The notes under the pieces were generated by a model that was given only the letters and a program-made list of their open reading frames with translations, searched no databases and was not told the origin of the DNA. A stretch of DNA of 64,000 nt from the NCBI GenBank assembly GCA_001600875.1, contig BCLD01000009.1:905534-969533 (forward strand), in the 5' to 3' direction. Origin of the DNA: Solicoccozyma terricola (lineage: Eukaryota; Basidiomycota; Tremellomycetes; Filobasidiales; Piskurozymaceae). The position numbers and the translations under genes were made by a program. Shown one piece after another: positions 22,554-34,560 of this stretch (its first letter is position 1; every line of letters begins with the position of its first letter).

Positions 22554-25500
22554 ATGCCGGCACGCAAAATCCAGTCTCCCATCCAGCTGGATCTCGAAAC
22601 CATCCAACAATCCCTCTCCCTCATCCCGCCCATCTTCAGCCAAGCTCAACAGTCTCTCGCGTCTCACAAGAAGAACCTCATTGTCGTTCGCAAGATCCAA
22701 ATCCAATGCTCCAAGTTCGTACAAGAACATCCCAGTGGGAAGAGCATCAAGCTCGTAGGAGAAAAGGCCTTCAATGCCATGTTCATCGACATGGTTGGGA
22801 GGGTCCTAACAGTCAAGAAGGGCGTCACCGTTGCGGATAGGATCGTTCAGTTCGTCGGCAAATACGTAGCATACACGACCGAGCAGGGTAGGTTGCACAG
22901 GGGGGCCTCTGTCTCGGACGTTCAATGCTGAAATGCCTCTCTCCCTCGTATCCCCCCTACCCAGATGCCACAGAAGCTGATGACGACACTGAAGACACCG
23001 TCGCTTCTCGCTTCGCCAACAAGCTGCTCAAACATCTCCTCTCCGGCTTCGAATCCAAAGACAAGAATGTCCGATACCGCGTCGTACAGATCGTCGTGGC
23101 GATGATCAATGGTCTCGGAGAGATGGAGTGAGTGCTTTGGACGCATTCAAGACGGATCAAGCAAAGCCTGACGACGCGCTGCGCCCGCTCATTCGATAGC
23201 GACGACCTATATGTCACCCTGCGTTCCTCCCTCCTCGAACGCGCCAACGATAAGGAAGCTAGTGTTCGTGTGCAGTCGGTGCTCGGATTAGCCAAGCTGC
23301 AGAGCGGAGAGGACGAAGAAGATCTTGAAGAAGGTCAGGAGTCTTTGCAAGATGTGTTGTTGGACTTGCTGAGATTCGACCCAGCTCCGTGAGTCGACTT
23401 TGCAGCACACTCTGCTAGACATCTCGCTTAGTCGTATTGAAAACAAAACACAGCGAGGTTCGCCGTGCCGCTCTTTACAACATGACACTTCTGCCGTCCA
23501 CTCTTCCACACATTCTTTCACGCACACGAGATATCGATCCAACATTACGTCGTACCGTCTTCTTTGGATCACTTTCCTCCGCTTCTCTCGATGACCCGCG
23601 CCGTCTGACTTTGGAGCAAAGGCATGAGATCGTCAAGAATGGCTTGGGCGATCGTGAATTGGGAGTCAGGAGGGCGACAGCAGGCATGCTAGGTGGTTGG
23701 TTGGAGGGTGATGGAGTGAAGGGTGAACTCACGGAGGTAGGCGGGGTTCTTTTTTCTGACGAAATTCATCTGCCTTCCTACCGGCTAATTCAAACGCACC
23801 GTTCGTTCATCGCAGTTCCTGCGCCGATTCGACCTCATCAATGGACCCGTCGCAGAGGACGCGTTGTTGTCTCTCTTCGTGTCCAAACCTGCCTTACTTG
23901 ATGGTCTAGTATTCGATGGTGAATAAACTGACCTTGAGATGATGTCTCCGTCGTATCTGATTTGACTTGCACCTTGCAGACGCATTCTGGAGAGATCTTA
24001 CACCCGAAAGGGCACTGATTGCTAGAGTTTTCGTCGACCACTGCCGATCAACCAATGTAAGCCTCCGTCGCTTGACATGCGGCATGTAACGTTCACTAAC
24101 GTCCTGATGCCCAGGATGAAACTCGTCTCGAGAACGCTCTTCCGGTGGTCACTACCCTCGCGTACCTCATGGAACACAACTTCAACGACGTCATGGCGAT
24201 CGCTGAGCAACAAGGGAGCACTGATGAGGACGAGCAGCAGTCACCTGAACTCGAAGCCAAGGTGTTCGTCGTCGGCGAACTTTGCAAGCTGGCTCTCAGT
24301 CTCGATTACGCCGATGAGATTGGAAGAAGGAAGATGTTTCAGCTCGCTCGTGAGAAGCTCAGTCTCACTGCTTATGCCTTAGCGATATTAACACCACCTC
24401 TGATTCAGGCGAGATGATCTCTCACCGACAACTACCTCGAGCTCTAACGGCGCCACTCCTTGACGTTCTCAGCCAAATCTCTACCAGCGAGCGGGATCTC
24501 ATCCGGGTCATCGTTGACGTTGTCACCGAGCTTCGATCGAGCTATACCGAAAACAAGGAAGATGAGGAGGTAATATCATGCTCTTCTTATGTCTTCCGTG
24601 GCATAGCTAAATGGATTGTCTCACGCAGATGGCAGACAGTCACGGGACGGAAGGATCCCAAGAAGATACTCAGAGCTCGCCTCGAAAGACATTGCTCCCT
24701 CTGGATGACTCGGAAGCTCGATATCAGGCTGCAATGACAGATCTGCGTTGTCTGTGGATCTGTACGAAGCTTCTGCAGAATGTCAATGGGGTGAGTGATG
24801 ACAGCCAGGCCGATAAGCCACGTCTGTAGAGCTTATCAGGAGGCAACGATTTTAAAGACTTTCCAAGAGAACTCTGCCTTCCAAGGGATCATCGAGGATC
24901 TGGTGCTTCCTGCCGTAAAGAACAAGGAGGAGCCTGCATTGCGAGAGAACGGCATGCTCTGTCTAGGCATGTGCTGCATGGTCGATGTAGTGAGTCCCCC
25001 CCCCCCCGGGGGATTCAATAGTTCCCAGGATTTCGCTCAATAGTCCCCCGCACACACCCTCAGCAATTAGCCTCTCAGTCGCTGCGGTTGTTCATTGATC
25101 AAGTCGACAAGGCGGATGATGAGCTTCGAGTCAAGATCGCACAGATTATTTTCGATTTGCTGATGGTGCATGATGTCGGAGAGCTGCTGGGAGATCGTGG
25201 ACGTCTTCTCCCCCTCCTGTCGCACATGCTCAGTCAAGACCTGCCGGCGGTGGAAGCCGTAGCTTGCGAAGGGGTCGCTAAACTCATGTTGTCCGGTATG
25301 GTGTACGAAGATAGCGTAGGTTGACCGGGATCTTTCTTCGGTCTGTCCCATTCCCTAATAGTCTCTTGTCTTGTTCTCAGCTACTCCAAGAACTGGTATT
25401 CAAGTACTTGTCGCCTGACACCGCGGAGAATCCTGCGCTCCGCCAGTGCCTTAGTTACTTCTTCCCTGTATATTGCTACTCGTCGGCAACTAATCAGAGG

Positions 25501-26683
25501 AGAATGCAGCAGGTGCGTGGCGCGATGTTGCCCTGCTGGATGAGGCGATGCTGACATCAACCCCCCGCAGTTATTCATCCCCCTCTTTGACAGTCTCGCC
25601 GAGGCCGTGCGCGAGGCTGAGGAGGATGAGGAGATGCTGCCCATCACCCAAATCGCCCTGCTGTTGGTGGACTGGACTGATCCGAGCAAAATCGTGTATG
25701 TGTGCTCGCCAGTCACAAAATTGTTGGGACAGACACTGAATCTCGTGAATGACACAGCGAGAGGGATGGCGTCGAACAAGACCTTACCGTTCATATTGAC
25801 GTCGCAATTGACATCGTCAAGGCTCTCTGCCAATATACCGATCGTTCGTATCTGTCCTTTGCGTCTAGCTCACTGGACCCATTTGTTGACTTGTTCACTC
25901 CTCTCAGGCGACTTACGCAAGACCTTGATTGGCCTGCTCAGCAAGCTGTACCTTCCAGAAGACGACGTTGAAGATGTCCAAATCCATAGTCTCTTGCTAT
26001 TGCTCAGAACTTTGCGAAGTGTGAGCCGTTTCGCTCAGCCCATTATCGTCTTTCACATCGTCGCTGACCCAAAATCTGCCAATGCTCAACTCTCAGCGGC
26101 GACCGCCCTCCGACGCCAGCTCTAGAAACAGTCTCGCTAGGTTTGAGAACAATCTTCTGAAGAAGTATCCAGAGCAGCTCGAGCAGCTAGATGAAGTCGC
26201 AGCTAGGGAGATTGTGGAGCTCAAGGAGATGTTTGATTTCATTGACGAGGTGTACGTGTCCGTGCTTGCACTGCACGCGCACACACACACAACGTTGTTT
26301 TGACTGACAAGATCCCCGTCATCCCGACAGCGAGGAAGAAGCTGACGACGCAACTTCGCAGGCGGGGTCAGTGTGAGTGCTGGGGTGTTGGAAGGTGCAT
26401 TCTCATCCTACCTCTCTGACTGGGCCCCCTGACATCCTCCTTCGATAGCACACCCAGCACGAGCAGTAGAACACCGTCGACCCGTCCGGTTCCCCGCGGC
26501 CCGCGACGCTCTGCCGCAAACCCCCCTATCGCGGACATTTCCGAGGGTGAAGAGGAAGAAGAGGACGACGGCAGCACCGTGGCTGACGGCGACGGCGACG
26601 ACGACGACGACGGCGACGGCGACGGCGAGCGGAGCGTGGCCACGGATGACGACGACGTTGACAGCATGCTCGGCGAGGAGTGA
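22554..26683 (+). CDS. YCG1: Condensin complex subunit 3 (CAP-G / YCG1)
   Basis: HEAT-repeat, non-SMC condensin subunit that helps compact mitotic chromosomes. The chosen ATG opens MPARKIQSPIQLDLETIQQS; an in-frame ATG at 22416 is less likely because it would add a low-complexity leader. Joined exons give the HEAT array: FVQEHPSGKSIKLVGEKAFN, ASRFANKLLKHLLSGFESKD, VRYRVVQIVVAMINGLGEM, SVRVQSVLGLAKLQSGE, VRRAALYNMTLLPSTLPHIL, RDIDPTLRRTVFFGSLS and IFDLLMVHDVGELLGDRG. The C-terminus is strongly acidic with Asp/Gly runs and ends DDDVDSMLGEE, with TGA at 26681-26683. About fourteen introns fit. One donor (near 24990) is followed six bases later by a C12-G5 inverted repeat. Confidence 0.94.
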
Positions 26684-27033
26684 TATGACTGAGTGTGTGT
26701 GAAATAGATAGTCCCCCGCCAGTGCCCGGTGTATGCTCCGTGGTGCTCCAGGTGGGCACAACAGTCGTCGGAATCTAAAATGGATCGATGCGATGTGGTA
26801 TAACGCCGTTGGGTGGTGGGGGTGGTGGGGAGGGTGGATGGGGAAGGGGATGGGGAAGGAAGGGGGGGGGGGGGGAAGGCAGAGCACACAGGACCCCTCT
26901 CCATTCGCTGCAGCATGTGATGGATGTTGTTGACAAGCAGTAATTTCTGTAAATAGTAGATCCAACTCCCATCACCAGCGAGTTGTACTTTCACTCAACA
27001 CCGACAGCAGTGTCCCTATTCGTCTTCATCTCC

Positions 27034-27069
<36 letters not shown>

Positions 27070-27208
27070 NNNNNNNNNNNNNNNNNNNNNNNNNNNNNNN
27101 NNNNNNNNNNNNNNNNNNNNNNNNNNNNNNNNNNNNNNNNNNNNNNNNNNNNNNNNNNNNNNNNNNNNNCCCCCCCCCCCCCCCCCCCCCCCCCCACTCA
27201 CATCCGCC
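26684..27208. other. Intergenic segment YCG1-UreG with poly-G, poly-C and assembly gap
   Basis: It contains a G-rich run near 26862-26875 in the 3' flank of YCG1, then a C run at 27035-27069, exactly 100 N at 27070-27169, and C again at 27170-27195. A 100-N block is a conventional gap filler, so the true length of the poly-C is unknown. The UreG ATG follows 13 bp after the run, which puts the tract in its promoter or 5' untranslated region. Confidence 0.9.
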
Positions 27209-28642
27209 ATGGCACAAGCACAAGTCGCACCGACCTGCCAGTTCGAAGACCAACTCTCCTCCGCTCTGCTCAACGCCGGCGGGGCTGCAGAGCATGCGCA
27301 CTCCCATTCTCATGGCGGTCTAGCAGCGAACCATGACCACGATCACTCGGGAACATGGACACCGGAGGAACACGGTCATTCTCATGAACATCTGGAGCAT
27401 GCAGGTGGGTGCACACCGACATCTCTCCACTGCTTGGTCCAGCCTGCCGAACTGTCCCGGTTGCCGACCTCTTTGCTCCTTGCTCCGTGCTCTTGACAGG
27501 TAAATTCTCAGAGCGGGACATGCCAGACTACAGCGGGCGAGATTGGAGAGAGCGTGCATTTACTATCGGTATCGGAGGGTATGTGGTCAGCTACGGTAGA
27601 TGGCCCAGGCGTGCGAGCAAGCGAGCGAGCGAGCGAACATCGATGGTTGACATTCGCATCCACAGTCCGGTCGGGTCAGGCAAGACAGCGTTGCTGCTCG
27701 CACTTTGTCGAGGTTTACGGGACGACTACAACATCGGTCAGTTCTCTCGCTCATGAAGCATGGTACTGGTGACTGAATTCTTTCGCCTGCTATCAGCCGC
27801 TGTGACCAACGATATCTTTACGAGAGTTAGTTTGACCCTTTCCTTCCTTGACCGCGACGATGTCGAAGAGGAGGCTCATTTCATAGTCACTTTTCATGAG
27901 AACAGGAGGATCAAGAGTTCCTGATCCGCAACAACGCACTAGACGAAGGCCGTATCCGAGCGATCGAGACTGGGGGATGTCCTCACGCTGCTATCCGAGA
28001 GGACATCTCGGCGAATATGCACGCTCTGGAGGAACTTCAAGCAGAGTTTGAAACGGAGATGTTGTTCGTTGAGAGTGGTGGTGACAATCTGGCTGGTAAG
28101 TGGAAGTCGTCGCCGTCTGATTGAGGTGGGGTGGGATGGGAAACTTAAGGAACTGGTTTCGTCTGTTCATAGCCAATTACTCGCGAGAACTTGCAGACTT
28201 CATCATCTATGTGGTAAGCGCCAGTGTGATGTCGTCGTCATCGTCGTCGCATAGTCTCTCAACGCTTTCGCTCTCACACGACAGATTGACGTCGCTGGAG
28301 GCGACAAGGTACCACGGAAGGCTGGTCCAGGTATCTCACAGTCTGACCTGCTCGTCATCAACAAGGTATGTTCCGCATATGGCCGTATGCACCACGACCT
28401 CGCCCGAGCTCATGACAGTCAACCTGCCACAGACCGACCTGGCACCTCACGTCGGAGCTTCACTTGCTGTCATGAAGCGTGATGCTGCTGTCGTCCGAGA
28501 AGGTGGTCCTACGATATTTGCGTCTGTGCGCAATAACGACGGAGTTACCGAGATCAAGGAGGCTATCCTGAGTGCATGGGGAGTGAGCGGAGCGAAAGGG
28601 AAGGGGAAAGGGAAAGGGAAGGGGAAGGTAGTAGGCATATAG
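27209..28642 (+). CDS. URE7: Urease accessory GTPase UreG
   Basis: SIMIBI-class GTPase that drives nickel insertion into urease. The ATG sits in the context CCGCCATGG. The N-terminus is histidine-rich in three clusters ([26 protein letters not shown]), as in metal-storing eukaryotic UreG proteins that lack a separate UreE. The G domain follows: [20 protein letters not shown] (P-loop split by an intron after GG), [32 protein letters not shown] with the Ni-binding [32 protein letters not shown] and [15 protein letters not shown]. The C-terminus ends in alternating Gly-Lys and VVGI. Intron 27585-27665 contains a simple GAGC run. In basidiomycete yeasts urease is an important nitrogen-acquisition enzyme. 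Confidence 0.95.
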
Positions 28643-28815
28643 ATATGGGTTACGATGTTCTCGGCTGTCCCTGGCAGGTATGAATGTCTGTTCATTCGAT
28701 CGGCGTACAGACATGTGCCCCGGCTTCCCATTTTTGATGTTTTTTTCGCAGCAAAATACCAACAATGTCCCTCCGACAGGGATTTCTTTTCCATGCAAGG
28801 TCGCTTGCGACCTTC

Positions 28816-29670
28816 TTACTTCTGAGCTTGCTCGACCTCGTCGGCCATAGCGACCTTTGGCACATCGACGTGCTGGCAGGTCAACGCATATCGATCAGCG
28901 GGAATGTTTTGCCTGCTGACCGGTTCCTTACTCACAACGGCTTTGACGACAGACTCTTTGATCTCCTCCTCTGGGATATCCTCAGCCTTCCTCCCCTCCT
29001 CTGGTTCGTCAGCTGGACCAGGAGAAGACTCCTCCTTGCCCACATCCGCCTTGTCATCCTCGACGGGCTTGGCGGGCTCATCAGCCTGGTTCTTGCCCTC
29101 TGTCTCCGAGTGCTGCGCTTGTGCTGGTGCATCGGTGTTCTAGAGGATGACGATGAGCGGTATCAGTCAGGTGGGAGGCTGCTGCAGCCATGCTAGTGGA
29201 GAAAGGTTGCCTACCAAACTACGCTGGACAGACGCAACTTCCGCACTCTTGCCGCTTGTCGCATCCTGGGCTTCCTCAGAGGTTGGTGCTGGCTTGTTCG
29301 TCTCCTGAAGTATATGGCAAAAGGTCAGAAGCACACCCTTCCAGCCTCGCATACTACCAAACCTGGCAAGACTCACCGCAGCCGAGATATCAGTCTTGAC
29401 TGCGTCGGCAGGTAAGGTTGGCTTCTCGTCACCAGCTTTATGCTCATGCATGTGGGTCGTGCCATGCTCGACGGCATGTCTGGCATGGGGGTGAGGGGTA
29501 GAGCTGCTCATGAGGAGGTATGCACCAGCCGACCCGAAAACAGCAGCGGATCCTAGCATCCACGGCGTATCGGAACCCACTGGAGCGCTCGTTGAAGCCC
29601 ATCGCCTGGTGACGGTGGTGGAGCGCTGAGCTGCGCGAGTTGCTGAACGGCTAGCTACACGAGCGAACAT
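28816..29670 (-). CDS. Predicted mitochondrial membrane protein, function unknown
   Basis: Not recognised by function. The N-terminus MFARVASRSATRAAQRSTTV, TRRWAST is arginine/serine-rich without acids, a good mitochondrial presequence. One membrane segment follows (PWMLGSAAVFGSAGAYLLMS). A His-rich piece (HPHARHAVEHGTTHMHEH) and a long Glu/Pro/Ala/Lys-rich acidic tail come next, interrupted by two or three introns. The end reads HVDVPKVAMADEVEQAQK with TAA at 28816-28818. A segment at 28873-28935 has perfect GTGAGT and CAG ends but is 63 nt and free of stops, so it may be retained or removed without shifting the frame. It converges with UreG (173 bp). Confidence 0.7.
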
Positions 29671-29927
29671 GGTTGGTCAAGCGGTGGCAGGCTGGTAGGC
29701 TGGTAGGTAGGTAGGTAGGTAGAGTGAGGAGGGAGAGAGGTTGACGATGCGAGCACTCGAGATGGGCAAGGGTGGTCTCGGAGATCCAAGGGAAACCGTA
29801 ATTGCGTCACGGCCGGCCGCTGTCTTTCGTAGCCGGGACTGGTAAAAACATCTCTCGGGGGGGGGGAGCATGATCCCTCGTCTACAAACAGCCATGGCAC
29901 CTCCGCACACTACCGTCCCACTCTCCA

Positions 29928-32900
29928 TCATGAGGTCCCCGCATGGCGAGATGCCACCCTCTCTAGGTGCTTCTTGTTCTTCAGATGCATGTCAAAGTTT
30001 TGCAACGACTGGCCAGGACCGATCCGGTAGATTTTGCCGGTGCTACATCACGGTCAGGGAAACAAATCCAACCATCAGCGTCAGCCGGACCGTCACAGTC
30101 CTACGTTTTGCGACTCACCAGTCAAGACACTTGATGCGCCAAGCAGCAGCTTCATCCTCTCCCGGCTCTGCTCCCTTGTACACGAGCTCATACTTTTCTC
30201 CGGGATGCGCTTGATGGGCCTCGTTGAGTATCGTTTGCAGCCAAGCTGGTGGTTTCTGTAAACCGACAAGGGGAACAGGTGAGCAAACCATCGGGACCAC
30301 CAGGATGCCACCCACTGTACACACATGCTGCAGTGAGACTGTCCGTAGCATGGGTGTAATGACAGGCTTCGATACCACTTCCGCCGAACTATCCCGCAGA
30401 TGTGCGGGTTCCTTCTGTGGTGTAGTCGCAGTGGGCGCTAGAGGCGCCGATGGAGGAGCAGAAGACATAGTCGAGTCCGGTGAAGCGACGTCTTGGAACG
30501 GTAGAGGCGAGTCCTTGCGAGAAGTCTCGCCAGATCGCTGAGGGGACTTGGGAGCACTGGTGGAGTTGTCCTTTGCCAAGTCGGGCAGCGCTGGTGACGG
30601 CGAGACGTGTGGCTTGATATCCTCGTCCGGTTCACCATTGCCGTTACGAGCAGCGATCGCGGATGTTCTTGCACTGTCGTCGTGGGCTGCATATGCGACT
30701 GAGTAGGTCAAGGAAGAGTCAGTCGAGTTCAGAATCGGCATGATGTTGCTGCCCGACTCACTGCAATCCGGGCACAATGTCGAAACGCCCGGCCTCCACG
30801 ACGGATCCTTGGCGGCCACCACACCGCTAGGCATTCCGCAATTGCTACAGTGCCAGTCCGTCATCCTCTGCCGCTTGGCGTTCACCATATCAGGCAGCTG
30901 GCTCAGCTCGTGCTTTGGTGATGGCTTGCGTTTCAACGGCGTTTCATGACCGGCATGATCACTATCGGACGGTATGGGTGTATTTCTTGAAGCCGTCGCA
31001 TCACGTAAACGATTTGGCCGGCTGATGGAGGTCGGCGGCGCTGGAGGTTCGAGGTAGACGTCCTCTGGCTGATCTATGGCCATGTACGAGATCGTTGCCT
31101 GTGCTGCGATGGCTGCGGCTCGTCGAGAAGAATTGGTAGGCATGACCACCGGACGCTTGACCTGCTCGTCCGGAAGCGCCGGTTGAGGGATTGGAATACC
31201 TTGCTCATCAACTCCGAAGCTGATCCGAGTGCGATTAGTCTTGAGGGGTTCGCGATCCGGTAACGCCATTGCCCGTCGTCCTCTTGTACCGCGCTTCTTC
31301 TTCCGTTCCTTTTCAGCTTCCCGTTCAAGCCTCTCGAGGTCGTTGTCTGTGACCGCGTTGAGGAAGGGTGTGTATGCATTGATAGATGCTTCGTCTTTGC
31401 GGACAGCTTCTGTCAGAGGTGGCAAAAAGTCGCTGCGGAGGTCTGGATCCCCAACGAGAGACCCATCGAAAGGGTACCCAACTAGTAGAAGCGACTTAAG
31501 GTAAACGAGGACTTGCTCTCTGATATCGTGGGCAATAGCAGTCCTGGAGTTCACGAGTCAGCAATTGTTCAGCTGATCTCCCTGCATCTCATACTCACTT
31601 GAACTCCCCGTTCAGGCCAAGATCCGCGGCGTACACCTCGGCAAACTCCTCCGGGCTCGTTCCGGATCGTAGGTCCCATTCAAAAGAGTCAATAAGATTC
31701 ATTGTCCCGGAGATGATGTCAAGCTAGAAGAGGAGCGGCAGTCAGTACCTATATCTGGATTCGAAATGGCAACATGCCCACCTGTATCCGAATGCGTAGA
31801 TCGTAAAAGTCTGGTTGATGTTCCTCTGCCAGCAACTGCAAATAATCTATCGACCAGGGTCCATCCTCGGATACTAACTTCTCGTCCTCTTGGTCGTCCA
31901 TATTGGATTCCATCGAAGTCGCACGATGCCGTCTCCACCAATCGAGCTGCTCCTCGTCGGCTCCCTCGTACGACACGCCGTCTGTCGTCTGCTTGATGGA
32001 TGCCGATGACACGGGAAGCTCAGCATCACGCAGCCTCTCACGGATGGCAGCTGCTATGCGTGGAATAAAGTCTTTGGTGGGTAGACTGAGGTCTTCGCAG
32101 ATAGTCTCAGCGAACATCTCGGGGGTGACAACCGTATCTAGGTGAGCCGCGAGAGTCAGTCAGACTGCTTCGTGACGTTGTCAACCGATGATGAAGCCCT
32201 ACTTACCTGCTGCATTCCAAACGAACGTGTCCCGTAGCTTCCACTCGCCATGTTCGATGTCTAACCGAACTGGTACCAGCTTCTCCTCCACAGCAGCTGC
32301 CGCCTTCATCTGGGATTTAGTACTTTTAACATACAACAATGATGTCAGTGTCGTGCGACGGAACGTGGGACAATACTCGACTCACAATCTGGGTGCGGTC
32401 TTGCCCTTCTTCCTATTCTTCTCCCTCTTTGCCTTTTTCTCCACGGGCCAGATGATATTCAACTTGTTTCCTTCCAACCGTCTCCCTGTCCGGGAATCGA
32501 TCTCCCACCAGGATGGCTGCATTACTGCTGACTCCTGCCATCTCGCGAGTTTCATCCCGATCTCCTTTCGCTCGATTTCCGCTGCGCGAGAATACTCGAT
32601 ATCGAAGTCGAGCCAGCGTCGGACGTCAATTATCTCCTGCTCGGTCATTGGTGGCAAAGCGCCGTTAAAGGTCGCGTCCTCTGTTTCGTCTATGAGATCC
32701 ACTGGCAACGATTCGATATGGGTAATGGACGGGTCAGGAAAAAGCGCCTTTCTCCACGTCTCCATTTCAGGAAGAGCAGGAGGTACCTGGGATGTTGCAG
32801 ACCGATCGTGATTGACTGCTGCTAGATGATTTGCAGCATTGCTGCCTTCAGCTATATATTCCACCCTTGACGGTTCAATCAGCGGCTTGCGATCTTGTGA

Positions 32901-34265
32901 CATTGACGATGTGCGCGATGACTTCTTTTCTTGCTTCACTGAGAGTACAGGGACGGGCGTTCGGGGTATCGATGCTTGCTGACTTGGGGGACGGGACGGT
33001 CCAGCTTGAGCAGACGACATGGCTAACTGATCGTAAGGGGCCACCGCCGGAGTGGCCGTCGTCCTCGCTGGACCCTGAGGCATCGGCAGGCCGGACTGAT
33101 TCACTGGGAGCTGGCTTTGGTTGTGCAGCATCATTGCCTGCATAGTTTGCTGTGATATCTGCCCACTCTGCATCATGTCGACCGCTCGTTGCACTGCAGT
33201 ATACAACGCTGGCGTCTGTTGCAGCATTTGTTGACCTTGTGGCTGTCTCATCATCGCGATGTAACCAAGCAGCCGAGGATCGAACGGAAACCCTTGAGGA
33301 GGTGCTGTTGGGGCCGGCTGTGATGATCGACCATTAGTTTGCTGTTGCAGACCTTGTGGTATCGGACCTGGCACTGGAGTTCCACCCTGCGATGAAGCCG
33401 AGTGCTGTCGCATCCCATGTGATTTCCTGTCTTGTTGCTCGAAAGACGATCCGGTTGCTTGAAAGCCGGGTTGTACATTCGTCTGCTGGAACTGTTCGGG
33501 TGGTGGCATGCTTCCGTGTTGCGATCCGTTGATCATTGACGCATTCGCGTTCTGACGTCCGGACATGGAATGGATCGAGGTAGCGGGAGATCCAACGTCG
33601 TTCCGAGATGGAGCGCGCTGTAACGACGGGTCTGGAGGATGCTGCGAGTACATCGGAGATGGTGTCATCATGGGAGATCCAGGATATGCGGTGGGATGGG
33701 ATTGGTGAGACGCGGCGGATTGTGGTCGTTGTTGTGGTTGAGCTGCACGCATCTGCATGCCGGCTTGCTGACGACTTTGTTGCAAAAGATTCTGTTGTAC
33801 GCCGACTGAATCTGTGCTACCACCAACAGACAAGTCGTGGCCGATGTTCACTTGCTGCTGTTGAGGTTGCTGTTGTTGCTGCCCTGGCATGGTGGGATGC
33901 CGTTGTTGAGCCATGTACATCGCTGCTTGCTGTCGGAGAAAGAGCTGTTGTTGTTCGGGAGTCATGCCAGCCATCGCTTGATTCGGCTTGAGCATAAATT
34001 GAGGAGTGTTTGAAGGAAAGGTCGACGGTCCGGCTGGAGACTCTCCTGGGAACTGCATCTGTTGGCCTAAGGGTTGAGCCATGCGTTGCTGGTTGATATT
34101 GCTCATGTTCATGTGGGGGTTGCCGCTGTTCACCTGCTGCTGCTGCTGTTGCTGCTGTTGCTGCTGCTGACGCATCACCTGCTGCTGGAACAACTGCTGC
34201 TGTTGCTGTTGCCAGAGCAGCGGGTTCATGCCACCACTGTCGAACGAGGGCTGATCGCTCGACAT
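29928..34265 (-). CDS. SNF5: SWI/SNF chromatin-remodelling subunit SNF5
   Basis: Core subunit of SWI/SNF remodellers. The N-terminal third is glutamine-rich ([19 protein letters not shown] and further Q runs), Pro/Met/Ser-rich and probably disordered. The SNF5 domain is in the middle: EEKLVPVRLDIEHGEWKLRD, TFVWNAA, VVTPEMFAETICEDLSLPTK, DFIPRIAAAIRERL, then the second repeat with LDIISGTMNLIDSFEWDLRS and SPEEFAEVYAADLGL. After it comes a basic region and a GATA-like finger, WHCSNCGMPSGVVAAKDPSW plus LCPDC (C-x2-C-x17-C-x2-C). The last part (PPAWLQTILNEAHQAHPGEK, YRIGPGQSLQNFDMHLKNKK) ends ASRHAGTS with TGA at 29928-29930. A shorter homologue, SFH1, lacks such Q-rich and finger parts, so SNF5 is the better name. 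Confidence 0.92.
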
Positions 34266-34560
34266 GGCGCCGGCTTGGGAGGGCGTGGAGACGATTCCCA
34301 GACGAGGGTTGGGGTAGACGATGTCCAGAGACGGAACGTGGCTGGTGCGGGACGAGAGAGTGCACGATGTGTGGCTGGCGTTGGTGTGCGATGGAGAGAC
34401 GGGGGGTGGGGGTGTTGCTCATAGGATGTTGATTCAAGACGGTTCAACATGGGCCACCGGGGTGGGCGACGGAGATGTGTCACGTGAAAATGTTGGTGGC
34501 GGCGATGGTATGGGATGGGATGGCATGGCATGGCATATCACATCACCCATCTCCACGGCT

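Noticed and set aside
26368..26994. Long minus-strand open frames opposite the end of YCG1
   Set aside because: Shadow of the acidic Asp/Gly/Glu repeats of the condensin tail.
30115..34437. Overlapping plus-strand or alternative-frame genes in SNF5
   Set aside because: They are frame shadows of a Gln-rich coding region (CAG/CTG repeats are open in several frames).
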